Source: Gamarada debralockiae
Taxonomy: Eukaryota > Ascomycota > Leotiomycetes > Helotiales > Hyphodiscaceae
Assembly: GCA_002803225.1 (NCBI GenBank)
Contig: NXFV01001910.1
Coordinates: 34,963 to 98,962 of the forward strand
Length of the DNA stretch: 64,000 bases
Direction: 5' to 3'
Shown here one piece after another: positions 11,660-22,277 of this stretch. The position numbers and the translations under genes are program-made. Under the pieces are notes generated by a model. That model saw only the letters and a program-made list of their open reading frames with translations, made no database searches and was not told the origin of the DNA. The first letter of the stretch is position 1; the number at the start of each line of letters is the position of its first letter.

Positions 11660-12490
11660 TTATGCAGCGGCAGCGGGGGTGGGTTCGGCCTTGGGCGCTT
11701 CTGTCTCAACGGGAGCAGCTGGTGCTGGTATAAATTAGCTTAGGTATGCTTATCTATTCACCTGGGCTGGTACTCACCCTCGGTCTTGGCCGGCTCAGCA
11801 ACAGCAGGAGTTTCTATTGACAATCAGCACAATGACCTTCCCATATTCGTATGAGGCGTGACGTACCCTCAGACTTAGCCGGCTCAGCAGGGGCTGCAGC
11901 GGCAGGCTCGGCAGCTTTGGTTTCGGTAGCTGCTATCAGGTCATCAGTGGTGAGATAAGCAGGTGTGTCACACGATCACTCACGAGCTGCAGCAGGAGTT
12001 GGCTCAGCTGGAGCAGTTTCTGTCGGGGCAGCACCGTTTGCTGTTGCAGTCTCTGCTATAAAACTGGGAGTTAGGATTGGTTCAACAAGGGAGAAAGATT
12101 GAGCAGAGGGGATGTTTTGATGAGAATAGATCTCCAGGATAGAACTAGGAAGTAGATTTGCTGAGTTTAACTCAACGATTCAGACAAGACGTTGAATTGC
12201 TCCCAAAATTACATACCGGGCTTCGCGGCCTCCTCGGGCTTCTTATCTTTCTTGGTCTTGAACAAGCCCTTGAGCTTGGCCTTCAAGTCGTTGAGCGCAT
12301 TTGGAGCTGGATAACGAAGAAGTGTTAGCAAAAGTGTACAAATAGGAATCTTAATCGCTCAGTAGATTTGATCGAAAGCCACCTGGATGATATATCCATT
12401 GTGGCAGAGTTACTGTCGACGGGGCTGTCTGATAACAGACTTGATTGTGGAATGTGAGTATCCGGGGGTTGACTTACGAACTCCACCCAT
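11660..12490 (-). CDS. Small Ala/Pro/Glu-rich protein encoded by six mini-exons, function unknown
   Basis: I assembled six exons: 12478-12490, 12217-12306, 11984-12055, 11867-11932, 11778-11813 and 11660-11724. They give 113 residues with no frame problem. The start reads MGGV from a 13-nt first exon. Exon 2 encodes a basic segment (LKAKLKGLFKTKKDKKPEE), and exons 3-6 encode acidic Ala/Pro repeats such as PAEPTPAAA, PAEPAKSE, VAEPAKTE and KAEPTPAAAA. Every intron is phase 1, so each internal exon is symmetric and can be skipped or duplicated without a frameshift. Donors (GTAAGT, GTATGT, GTGAGT, GTACGT, GTGAGT) and YAG acceptors are strong. The gene is compositionally biased and probably disordered. 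The role is unknown; because no single exon is long, an automatic gene finder could miss it. Confidence 0.75.
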
Positions 12491-13168
12491 TTTGAAGGAT
12501 TTTGGTTGTTGATTTGGAAGGAGAGGGTTATTTTTAAGTTTGGGGAGGTGCAAAGACTGCGTTCGTTTGATGAAGAAGCTGTGAAGTTGTTGTTGAGAAG
12601 AGAAGGAAAAGAGTGAGTAGGGTCAAGAAGTTCGGGAACGAAATGATTCGACGCCAGCCTTGGCATTCTTGGTCTAACCGCATTCGTATCTATTTTTGGC
12701 TTCTCTTCATTTTCACGAGACAATTTGATTAGAGAAGGTTTACCGGAATTTGATAAATATGGTCTGGTTCTCGGCAGCGAATGATTGATCTTGGTTGTCG
12801 CACGACAGGTTTGTGTCCAAAGTCAAATCCGCCTCCCTTGATTCGAGGAAGCTTCGGGAGTTGTGGATAAAGCTACGTCACACGTTCAGTTTGTGCACCC
12901 AACATTGGTTGTACCTGATCGGTAGTTTTACCCCTTGATCCAACACCAAAATGAGCAAAATATCTCCTTTACCATGTGGGAGATTTCGACAAATCTTCGA
13001 ATTCATTTCAGGGTCTAGAAATATCACCCTAATGCTATGCTACTGTAATGCCCTCGGAACGGTCCCCACAACCTTGGACCTGGTACCCCACATAAACGCT
13101 ATGCTAACGCCTCCACAATGCTAACCGTTATATTTCCTTTTGCCTACCCATTTCGTCCATTTTGTATA
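12491..13168. other. Intergenic: 5' region of the Ala-rich gene and 3' region of the PP2A activator gene
   Basis: About 680 bases. The minus-strand frame that crosses the first exon of the Ala-rich gene (up to 12723) is not coding, because it reads through that gene's donor site. I see no other gene or repeat. Confidence 0.45.
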
Positions 13169-14722
13169 TTAACGTCGCCCTGAGTTGCCTTGATCCGCCC
13201 ATGGTGCTCTCATTTGCCCATCAGGCATGCCATGCGATGGGGCTCCACGTATCGGAACCTGTTCAGTATTGCCTGCAGGGTTGCTGCTCGCCCACGGCGC
13301 TCGGATCGGGGGCATTGCAGTCTGCGATACGCTCGAGGCTGCCTTTGCCCACGGAGCTGCCGTTGGTGCCATACTTGCACTCGGAGCTTGTGCCCAGGGT
13401 GCTTTCGTTCCTTCCTGGGGCGGAGGTCTGGCTGTTGGAACATTCGATGATGTTGATTGGCTAATTGGATGATTCGCAGTATGGACGGAATGGGTGGCAG
13501 GAGCAGCATTCGGATCTTGCTCCCAACTGAACAATGATCCGAATGGAAAATGTTGGACGACAGGGAATTTGGACAGGACCTCTGCGTTATACATCTTGAT
13601 CATTCCCTATATCTGTCAGCATTACCATAGTTTTCGATCCTCGACTTTGACTTGCCTTATTGATCTTTCCCCACCCCGAACGGACGCCGGATATATCGAA
13701 AAGGATGGGGCTATGCTCCCAAAAAGGCCCAGTCTTCACATCATTAATGAAGCCAACAGCCGAGAAATACATGTTGTGCTTTCTCTCTCTGTTGACGATG
13801 TTTTTCTTGGCAATGTCCCCTGGATTCGGAGCTCCAGGGAGAGAGCCGTCAACTGGCATAGCATCATCATCGCCGATGGCTGGGCAATATTGCGATGAAC
13901 CGAGTATGTAGGGGATGAACGAGTGATCGTCCAAACCCCAAACGCCGTGAGAACCAGCAGGCTCCAAGGTGTATGTGAGGATCAAACGACGAACGACTCG
14001 TAAATAACTGGGAAATGGTTAGCAACTGCAGAGTAAAAAGGGAGAAAGAAAACAGACGGTTCAATAACACCAATAACAATACTCCTTTCCAGCGACCCAT
14101 CTTGGGAAGGCTCCTTCGTAAAACCTCCAAGCTTCCAAATGCACCCTAAAAAAGCAAGAAAGCTTAACTCATGACCCGTCCCATAATCAAGTCTCTGAGC
14201 ACTTCCAAACCCACCCATAAGATACGGCGTCAACTCATCCAGAACCGCCACCCCATCCCCGGCAATCCCAAAATGCAACACTGCATCCGGCAAATACCTC
14301 TCAAGCAGACCCTGGACACGCGACTCAAGAATCTCATACCATTTCCTAAAGCTGATATTCCCGAATCTTCTTGGTCCAGTATCAGGAGGCGCTTCTTCGA
14401 TGATAGCATCGATACTTTGCAGCAACTCCTGCAGTTTCTGGACCGGTTCTGAGAGTGATATTGGTGTGTCGAGGGCCCATGTTTGGATCTCTGTTGATGG
14501 GTTTGGGGATTTTCGTGGACACATGGCTATGTTGAGCTGCATGATGAAGACTCCGATATCTCCATAAGCTCGTGATGTGAGGAATTGTGATACATCGTGA
14601 CCTTCGTTGATTTTCTTCACGGGTTTGATGAAGCAGTGGGGTTTTGTTGGGTCTATAATTGATAGACTCGTGGATAATGAGCTTCCCTGGCTTTGTGGGA
14701 GATTCTGTGATTGCAAATCCAT
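13169..14722 (-). CDS. RRD1: Serine/threonine phosphatase 2A activator (PTPA, RRD1 type)
   Basis: Exons 14058-14722, 13656-14007 and 13169-13606 join to 484 residues. The family is a peptidyl-prolyl isomerase-like PP2A activator. Hallmarks are present: [53 protein letters not shown], a [25 protein letters not shown] segment split here for length, and [20 protein letters not shown]. The second intron uses a GC donor (AAG|GCAAGT) and a TAG acceptor. The C-terminal ~100 residues are disordered and carry an APWA-type motif four times. The long tail favours RRD1 over RRD2, as I recall the family. An in-frame ATG at 14902 would add 60 residues of poor-quality sequence; 14722 (MDLQSQ) or 14758 is more plausible. 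Confidence 0.9.
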
Positions 14723-14996
14723 GGTCTCAAATACTCTCGTTTTCTTCTGAGTGTTCATGCAGTTGTGGCTGTGAGCTTGGAAGATCGTTGTCAAGGAAGG
14801 GGCGCCACGGGAGCTTTGGTCACCTGGCGATCTTTCGTTTGTTGATTCATTTGGAGTTGCAGATTCGCGACCCCAACCTCCTACACAATTTACTACCGCC
14901 ACGATATTTCAAGTCTTACAGCCATTCATTTTACGATGAAGGCTAAATCTGGACAATCTCTCTGAGTTACACCAGGGACACGGTTACGGAAACTCA

Positions 14997-17597
14997 ATGG
15001 CGGAACACAACCTGCAAGAGGATCCAACAGTCGCCGAAGATGAGATCGAAGCCGGTATGATTGTACAAGAATTACGCATTTTCTCTGGAATTTACTGATA
15101 TGTCTGATTCCAGAAAGCGAGGACGAGCGCGCCGCAAACTTAATAAACTTGGGATTGAGCTCAGGCAAGAAGCGGGCACCGAGAGTCGTTCCTCCGACCG
15201 GCTTCATGACAAGATTTACTCAATACCTCGAAAAAGCTCTCTACCCCACGCGGGGTGCGGATAACGAGAAGGAAGGGCAGGATATTGCAGGTGCGGAGGA
15301 AGGAGAAAGTGTTGAGTTTGGCAAGCTCATCGATGGTATTTTCTACCCCACGCGGGATGCGGATACCGAGAAGGAAAGGCAGGATATTGCAGGTGCTGAA
15401 GGAGAAAGTGTTGAGTTTGGCAAGTTTCTTCAACTTGGCGCCCGAACTGTTGTGGACAATTCACAAGCTGCTACGAAAGGCTCGGATAATGAGAGCGATG
15501 GGCGGAACGTTGCAGATGCGGAGAAAGAAGAGGGTATCGAGCCCGCCCCCTCGACTCTGACGAGAGTCATGAAAAGGAAGCGGGACATATACTGTGATCA
15601 AGCACATGCGGAGGAAGATGCTGAGGAAGGTGGAGAGGTCGAGGAGCCTGCATACGAACCTGTCAAGCGAGCTAGGCCGAGCAAGAAGGCAAAGCTACCT
15701 CTCGTATTACCCAAAAACAATAAGCCAGCGATTACATCCCAGCACCAAACCCGACAGAAAACAAGAAGAGTTTCCAGAGAACCAGAGTCTGAGGCTAATC
15801 CACCCGTATCAACCCCAAATGGTGCAAACGGTGCGGGGAAAACCTCAGAACCACCCAAAAAGCGTGGCCGAGGACGACCTCGGAAGAATATACCTGTATT
15901 GAGCAATGATGTACCAGAACCTCCCAGCGAGCAGCCAGTCGATGACGTTAGGGAGAGCGAGAATGGTGAAGAGGACTTTGCCGTCGCTGAGGAAGGGGTC
16001 AGCGATATACTTTTGAGTCCCAGTCCTGTCAAACCCATTCCTCCGGAACCACAGAGGCCCGCGCCAGTTGAGCGGATACGAAAGCCTCATCCCCGTCCAG
16101 TCAACGGCGCTCCATTCACTCAAAGACCCAAACCTACTGAACGATTGCAAAACACTGAATCCCAACCCCTCAGCAGCGAGCTTGATATAGTATCGAGTTT
16201 CGAAGAAGAGGACGAAGAAGAAGTTGCAACAAGCGGGCCTGCTCCAGATGTCCCAGAGGACGATGGTGCTCAGGAAGATCAGTTACCCAAAACGGTCAAG
16301 GACGTTATAGCAATTAAACAGTTGGAAGAAATGCTTGAAACGGTGCGGCGGGTTGGCCAAAAGCAGAATAGAAAGACCAAGGAATGGGAGAAGATAAGGA
16401 TCGAAGATACTCCTCATAGCGTACCTGGGAAAAGAATGCTGAGAAAGCTTAAGGTATTGATAAATGTATACGGTGCCTTGCTGGACTCCAAAACGGCCGG
16501 AAACGACAATACTGCAGACGTTCACCAAGCCAAAATCGTTAAGACAATCGAAAGTCTTATGGAAGAGGCTGAGATTGTGTTCACCGAAAAACTCGGAAAC
16601 CCGGCTCATGGTGTTCCTTATGCGGACGAAGGGTCAACCCAGACTATGCTCACGGATATCTACTTCTTTTTAGTTCCGAGCCTTGTCGAGGCGCTGAAAC
16701 TTGGAGTGGAGGCACACCAAGATGAAGAATTCTCGAAGACGGGAGGCTTGAAAGACACGGTTGACCTTCTTGATCTTCTCCGGAAACTAGGCGAGGGAGC
16801 GCTGCGGCAGCCCAAAGACAGCAGACCACAAGCTGACAACAACAATCAGTATCGCATCTCGCTCCCGACTAAATCCATTTTACCCCTCATTCGACCCCTC
16901 CTCAACAGTCTACAGATTGAGCTTAGGAGAAGAGAGCGTGACAAGAAGATTGCGGCTCGGAACAGCGATGCAGTAGAGAGGGCGAGAAAGCAGGCAGCTG
17001 AAAATAAGAGAGAGTACGAGGAGAAGCGGCGTCAAAGGAACGAAATCTATAGGATGCAGCAAAAAGTCATTTCCGCCAAATTGGAGGACCCCCTATATGG
17101 ACACTATCTCCAGGCCGAGATCGAGAGGGAAGAGGCAAAGAGGGTGGAAATTCAGGCAGCCAAATCGTCACAGTCGCGGCCCTATAGAAACTCACAAAGA
17201 TCGAGCACCCAGGACTTGGGTAACGACATACAAGATGATCCCTTTGGTGATCAGTTCGAGCGGATTAGCGTCTTTGGAAGTAGCAATGCAGGCAAAAATC
17301 GAGGTCCAAAACCTCTGTCGAGGGAAGAAAAGCAGATTTTCATCAGAACCATGCAATTCGAGCAGAGTGAAAAGCAGAGTATTTATCCCCTTCAAAAATT
17401 TCAGGCAGGTTCAAGGCTGACCTTGCGAAGAAGCGGCTCGATACGAAAAGGCGGCCAAGCTGCTTGGTCGCAGCATGGATGAAATCTTCGAGTTTGCTAA
17501 GGATCTCCAGGATGCTATGGACGCTGCGCATGAGAAGGGCAAGATGAATATGGCGGAGGATGAATGGACCTACGATATCTGGGTTGAGCAGCAGTGA
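14997..17597 (+). CDS. AT-hook nuclear protein, function unknown
   Basis: Exon 1 is 14997-15054 (MAEHNLQEDPTVAEDEIEA), exon 2 is 15114-17378, and a last exon runs from 17431 to the TGA at 17595-17597, for about 829 residues. The head is acidic with a tandem ~34-residue duplication. A basic AT-hook (KKRGRGRPRKN) lies near residue 250. A long acidic linker is followed by a helical region (KTVKDVIAIKQLEEMLETVR, IYFFLVPSLVEALKLG, KSILPLIRPLLNSLQIELRR), a highly charged coiled coil, and a conserved-looking end (AAKLLGRSMDEIFEFAKDLQ). This fits a DNA-binding chromatin protein; the family is not recognised. The last intron (17379-17430, GTATTT donor, CTGAC branch) needs an AAG acceptor, so that junction is less sure. 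The divergent neighbour RRD1 starts 274 bases away. Confidence 0.78.
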
Positions 17598-18258
17598 TAT
17601 GGAAGGATCGAGCTATGGCTTGGGATTTGGGGAGGCGGAGTCAACGGGGTTAGGCACATATGTTTACGATACCCAGCATCTCCCATGGAACAGCATTTTG
17701 TGGCTTTTCGGTCATGCAGAAGGCCGGCTTAGTGGAGGTATTCAAATTGGGGTCAGCTGGTCGACGCTGAGTAGGTAGCAGGCTACAATATAACTTGTCT
17801 CTTTCAAACTTGCATGTATTCGCAATTACCAAGTGCACCATGGCATAAAAACTTCTCTCCTTACCAGAATTCACCCCTTTCGGTGACGCGAACGATTGAG
17901 GCTAGCGGAAAGTGATCCAGTGAATCTCAAGTACTGTACGCCCCCCTATTTAAAGGACGCACCGGTGCAGAAATTTCGGAAGTATTCGGCAATCTACACA
18001 GCTTTACATCCTAGTTATCGGTGTGTGGAAACTTACGAATCGAATACGGATCGGTCCATTTACTCTGGGGAATGGAAAAGCTTTGTAATGTCTCCTTCAA
18101 CATAGCTGGTGGAAGATCGGCATGTGCACCCTAGTATTTCGATCGATTGAGAAGTCGACAACAGAATTTATATCGAACTGAAAAGAAAGTTCTATCAACA
18201 AAATGTCGAGAGCAATTGATAAGTAAATATTTTTAGCAGGTCTTTTCAACCCCCCGGC
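17598..18258. other. Intergenic, no gene seen
   Basis: About 660 bases downstream of the AT-hook gene. Frames are short and lack signatures. The stretch becomes AT-rich near 18130-18240. Confidence 0.4.
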
Positions 18259-19443
18259 TCAAATCTTCTGCTTTGCTTTCCACTCCCTAGCCACATCCTC
18301 ATACTGGCAAAACACCACTTCTTCACCTCTACTCTTCAGCCACCCAGTCATGCGATCAATCATCCCAATAATATGGGCCATTCCACTAGTATCAGGATGC
18401 AGCACAAGCGGAAAGATGAAGTCACCCTTCCTACTCACATCCTCCCTTGTCCCCTCCACCTTATCATCAGCATCAAAATCAAACTCGTGATACAAGAACT
18501 CAAAACGCTTTTTCCACATATCCATGATATTACCTGCAGAAACATAGCCGTGGGAGTTCGGTGCTGCGGGAACGAATTCCATGGGGTCATGTCTTCTATG
18601 TACCAGTTGGCTGGCTACTCCACGAGAGTGCGGGCTTTGGGGATGCCGGGATGAGCAGGGGTTTCATCCAGGTTGATGCTGAGAGATGAGGTGAGAAATC
18701 GATGGGTGTTATGGCGGGGCTGTGGGGAAGGAAATAGGGTTTGGAGTCGTGGCGTGTTAGGGATGTGTCTGTTCTACATCAGTGTCTGCTCGTCTTGCAT
18801 AGTGGAGCAACGAGAACACCAGCTGACTTACGCTACAGGAATCCATGTTCCTTCAACACCTTAATAGTATGCTCCCGAATCTGATAATGTGGAGTCCTCC
18901 AACCTCTCGGCTTCTTCCCCGTCAAATCCGTAACCAATTGGACACACTTCGCAATGACTTCCTTTCCTGTAGCTCCGTTATCTGTGCTCTGCCTTCATGA
19001 GCATATCCATGATGTGCAATTTTCATACTACTGTCAACGATCATTTTCGTCTGAGTTGGGAAACTTTCCATGGAGTGGCCGGGGATGAACCACGTCACAT
19101 CTGACGAAATACCGTGCTTCTTGAAGAGCCTCAGAAGTCGTGGGACGCCGACTGGCCCGACAAAATAACCGGATGAGTAGTCTGACATGTTCTTTGTTGG
19201 AGCTGCACCAGTTCCTAAGAAGCCGGACACGGCGTCGAAGTCTATACTGAGCAGGATCTGGATCTTGCGTTTAAATGGTGGGGAGAGCGAGGGGTGGATC
19301 ATAGATGCGGGTAGAATCGATTGAGCTTTCTCCATAATTGAGGCTGCTGTTGAACCGGTTTTGGTGAGTTCGTCCGCTTCCCACACCACACGACCCTCGC
19401 GTTTGCCTCCAGGTACTTTATCGCATCCATCCAGATAACACAA
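18259..19443 (-). pseudogene. Polysaccharide deacetylase (NodB-fold) pseudogene
   Basis: The 5' part (19443-18,960) encodes an intact NodB-like start: LLSIDFDAVSGFLGTG with the metal-site Asp, a GYFVGPVGVPRLLRLF segment, TWFIPGHSMESFP, and IAHHGYAHEG with the HxxxH-type metal ligands. Near 18,960 the frame must move by one base to continue as VIAKCVQLVTDLTGKKPRGW and RTPHYQIREHTIKVLKEHGF. A splice-disrupting TAG precedes the GTAAGT at about 18,830. The downstream exon resumes as DTSLTRHDSKPYFLPHSPAI, then needs another shift, meets a TAG at 18616-18618, shifts again near 18,580, and ends as an open 107-codon block (18582-18259) beginning MEFVPAAPNSHGYVSAGN. With at least three shifts and one or two stops it cannot make the full enzyme. 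The intact homologue would be a cytosolic-type deacetylase or imidase-like hydrolase. Confidence 0.72.
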
Positions 19444-19673
19444 CCCTGTAGTACTCGCATCTTCTGAACTGCTACTGAGACTGCACGGCGTCTTAATTTC
19501 CTTGGCGTCATCGCATGGTGCCGACGGTGTAATGACTTTCCTAATACGGACTAGCTCAGGGGTCGGGGTTTCCGTCCTATATAGACTGGATATCTGTCAT
19601 CACTAGTTAGCAAATTCTAACATTTGAAGCTTCTAGTCTTTATTTTCTCGAACTTTCTCAACGCGTTATTGTC

Positions 19674-20657
19674 ATGGCTCAAGAGTTCAAGCAAGACTGG
19701 GACAGAGGAGATAAATCAGCCCTAGTCTCCATTGGCACTCACAAGCTGTTCCTTGGCATCTCAGGCCCTAACCGCGAGCCAAATGAGCCTATAGTGGTAC
19801 TTATGCAAGGGCTCGGAAGTACCATTGACGAATGGGTAGCAGTACGACCGCTTGTGACGCCGTTTGCAAGATTCCTATGGTACGACCGATCTGGCATGGG
19901 GAAGAGTGAAAGTTACCCGGAAGCTGTAGAGGCTATAAGCGCCGTCTCTGTAGCCAATGAGCTCGATACTCTTCTGAAAAGCGCCAATATCGCTCCTCCA
20001 TACATCGTGGTTTGCCATTCCTGGGGGGGCATTACATCTAGAGAGTTCTTGCACCTCCGCACAACAGACATTGTAGGCATGGTCTTTGTTGATGCCAATC
20101 AAGAGAAGACATACGTAAACCCCTCCAAATGTCCCTACCCGTACCTCGCAGCCGTGCAAGGCAAGGTCAACTATCTCGAAGCCACAGGTATCAAAACAGA
20201 CCATGTACTTTCGTTGTCCGAATTCGATACGATTTTGCGGGAACAGGAATTGCCTCGTCATCAAGCAACAGAAGAGGCCGAACAGGCTGGATTCCGCGGC
20301 GATATTCCAATTCTAGCTGCAAAGAAACAGATTGAAAACCACTCCCTTGGAAACAGGCCCATTAGTGTCATTCATGCCAATACCGCACGCGATTTTCAAA
20401 GGGTCTATGATGCTGGTGTGGCTATGGGCAACGGATCCGACGAGGAGCGTGTTTCGTACCGGGAATTCATTGCACACTGGGTGGAAAATGGTAGCACGCG
20501 CGCTAAAGAGATATTGGGGCTTTCAAGTGATTCAAGTCTTCACAGGTATGGAGAGACAATTAAGAGCGGCCATAATGTACAGTTGCTAGAACCAGAATTG
20601 ATCGCCAAAGAGATAGAATGGGTGTGGAATCATGCGGTTAAACATATTAAGCATTAG
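19674..20657 (+). CDS. Alpha/beta-fold hydrolase
   Basis: This is a single-exon, 327-residue gene. It has the alpha/beta hydrolase-1 layout: an oxyanion-side loop (LMQGLGSTIDEW), WYDRSGMGKS, a nucleophile elbow CHSWGG with Ser116, an acid candidate Asp140 in VFVDANQ, and a late His in SGHNVQ that can complete the triad. There is no signal peptide, so it is probably cytosolic. The substrate cannot be told; the family includes esterases, epoxide hydrolases and proline iminopeptidases. It sits between a pseudogene and an AT-rich transposon block, yet the frame is intact with normal codon use. The start follows a CT-rich leader and an ATTGTC context. Confidence 0.85.
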   Translation: MAQEFKQDWDRGDKSALVSIGTHKLFLGISGPNREPNEPIVVLMQGLGSTIDEWVAVRPLVTPFARFLWYDRSGMGKSESYPEAVEAISAVSVANELDTLLKSANIAPPYIVVCHSWGGITSREFLHLRTTDIVGMVFVDANQEKTYVNPSKCPYPYLAAVQGKVNYLEATGIKTDHVLSLSEFDTILREQELPRHQATEEAEQAGFRGDIPILAAKKQIENHSLGNRPISVIHANTARDFQRVYDAGVAMGNGSDEERVSYREFIAHWVENGSTRAKEILGLSSDSSLHRYGETIKSGHNVQLLEPELIAKEIEWVWNHAVKHIKH

Positions 20658-20786
20658 CTTTAATACCTAAGTACCTAAGAGTGTCCTCGAGTCTTATATT
20701 AGTCTAGATCAAGCTATTACTAGTATCAACCTTAACAATATAAATTTACTAGTAACAATCTCTAAGATACTATAATAGAGTTAAAA

Positions 20787-21510
20787 TTACAAAAATGGTT
20801 CCCTGCTAACAGCCATGAGTTTCGAGTTGCGTTCACTGCTAACAGCGATGAATTTCGAGTCTGGGGAAAAGGCTGCGTTCCAATTCGCGCCACCTGAAGG
20901 CCCCAGGCGACGGATCAGCTCGCCATCCTTGGCGTTGTAGACGTAAACATATTGATCCCAAGCCGAAGAGGCGATAAGAGAGCTTTTCATGTCGTTTCCA
21001 GTCTATTGCTCTCACTCTTCGTGATTTGAGAGCTGGGTGACGCTTCTGAAAGCCCTGAGCCTAGTTTTTGCCTGGAGGCTTGGGCGCTGTATGTGTCGTA
21101 GAACGCCGGCGTGCGATACTAAAGGCGAGGGAAGATAGACACTTGATTCGCACAGGATTCCCGAGGTCAGCCATTAGATTCAAATACTTTTCAAGGGCTT
21201 TCTCCTCCGATGGAGTGAGATATTGTTGGCCTTGGGCCTTCTGTTCTTTCGATGGCCGCCCATGATTACGATAATAAAGGGTAGTTAAAGGGACTCCACT
21301 GCGTTTTGATCTGGCATCATATGTTCCAGGCTCTCCTGGCAGGGGGACCTCTGCAAGGGCTTTACTGGCGCGGTCGCTCATAAAGCATAATCTCTGTAAC
21401 TTATCTTCGAGAGAGAGGATGGGGATTGGAATTTGTGGCATCTCCGCAGAACCTGACACGTATGGCTGCTTGTGGAAACTTCTAGAAGAACGCCACACTG
21501 CGCCACACAT
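20787..21510 (-). mobile_element. Pogo/Fot-type transposase N-terminal relic joined to a WD40 fragment
   Basis: From 21510 down to 21061 the frame encodes a helix-turn-helix region like those of fungal pogo-family (Tc1/mariner) transposases: RSKRSGVPLTTLYYRNHGRP, YLTPSEEKALEKYLNLMADL, LAFSIARRRST, PKPPGKN. A TAG at 21061-21063 stands where a Trp codon is usual. The frame then continues as GFQKRHPALKSRRVRAIDWK to about 20,990. There the sequence changes abruptly to a WD40-like piece (SSAWDQYVYVYNAKDGELIR, NWNAAFSPDSKFIAV) ending in AT-rich DNA at 20787. The DDE catalytic domain is absent, so the element is dead. Terminal inverted repeats were not found by eye. Confidence 0.68.
20794..20859. 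repeat. 33-bp tandem duplication inside the WD40 fragment
   Basis: Two adjacent 33-bp copies (20794-20826 and 20827-20859) share the core ctgctaacagc followed by atga and tttcgag, with a few substitutions. They lie at the 3' edge of the relic, next to AT-rich DNA. Confidence 0.7.
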
Positions 21511-22225
21511 TCACGTGACAGCTAAAAAATGTTTAGTAAAATACGATTGGCGTGGTCGTGAATACAAGGGCGATAAATCCTTCCTCGCTTATTAGGATGC
21601 TTGGCTTTCGTACCTCCCACCTTTGTCCGGATAAATCCGGCAGGCAGATTTCATTATACTTTTGTGTTTTTAAAATTTAGAGTTATATTTGAACTTAATA
21701 GAAGCTCTATATTATTGGCCCGAATTCCAGGGACAGATCAATAATTATAATAAAACAGGGGGTAATAGCTATAGCAGCTTTTGATGCTCTTAATAAGAAG
21801 ATCGACAGCGTAGCCATATTATAATATTTTCCTAATAGCAAGTCAGGCTCTTATAAAGAAATAGCTAAAGAATAATAGAAAACTGATTATAGCTTTTATA
21901 TTTATATGGTGGGGATTTAAGAACCTAAAACTATAAAGTCTTTCGGGCACGTAGGGTTTTCCGGCACGCAGGGATAGACGTTACTCCTTTCACATTTTAT
22001 GCAACATTTGTGAAAGCTGGTCCGAATTGAGCACATCACGTGCTGAGCGGGCTTTGTCCGCAGACGCCACAATCCTGGCAGTTTCAAATGTTGACCATAC
22101 AGATGGTTCTGCAATGCTGTGGAACCATCACGAATGTCGGATGAGGTCATCGATAACAAATCGAGGATCAAGATATCAAAAACTTGGAGGCCAAAATTAA
22201 TTCGAGTGCTGCTACGTCGTAGATC

Positions 22226-22277
22226 CAGGGTCTTCCTCAGGTCTTCCTCAGGGTCTTCCTCAGGGTCTTCCTCAGGG
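22226..22277. repeat. Short tandem repeat, 12-bp unit
   Basis: About four copies of cagggtcttcct, one of them missing a g, followed by a degenerate fifth unit. It lies in non-coding DNA. Confidence 0.8.

Noticed and set aside
12325..12723. 132-codon minus-strand frame over the Ala-rich gene start
   Set aside because: It reads through the first exon's strong GTAAGT donor and has low-complexity sequence; the spliced model explains the region better.
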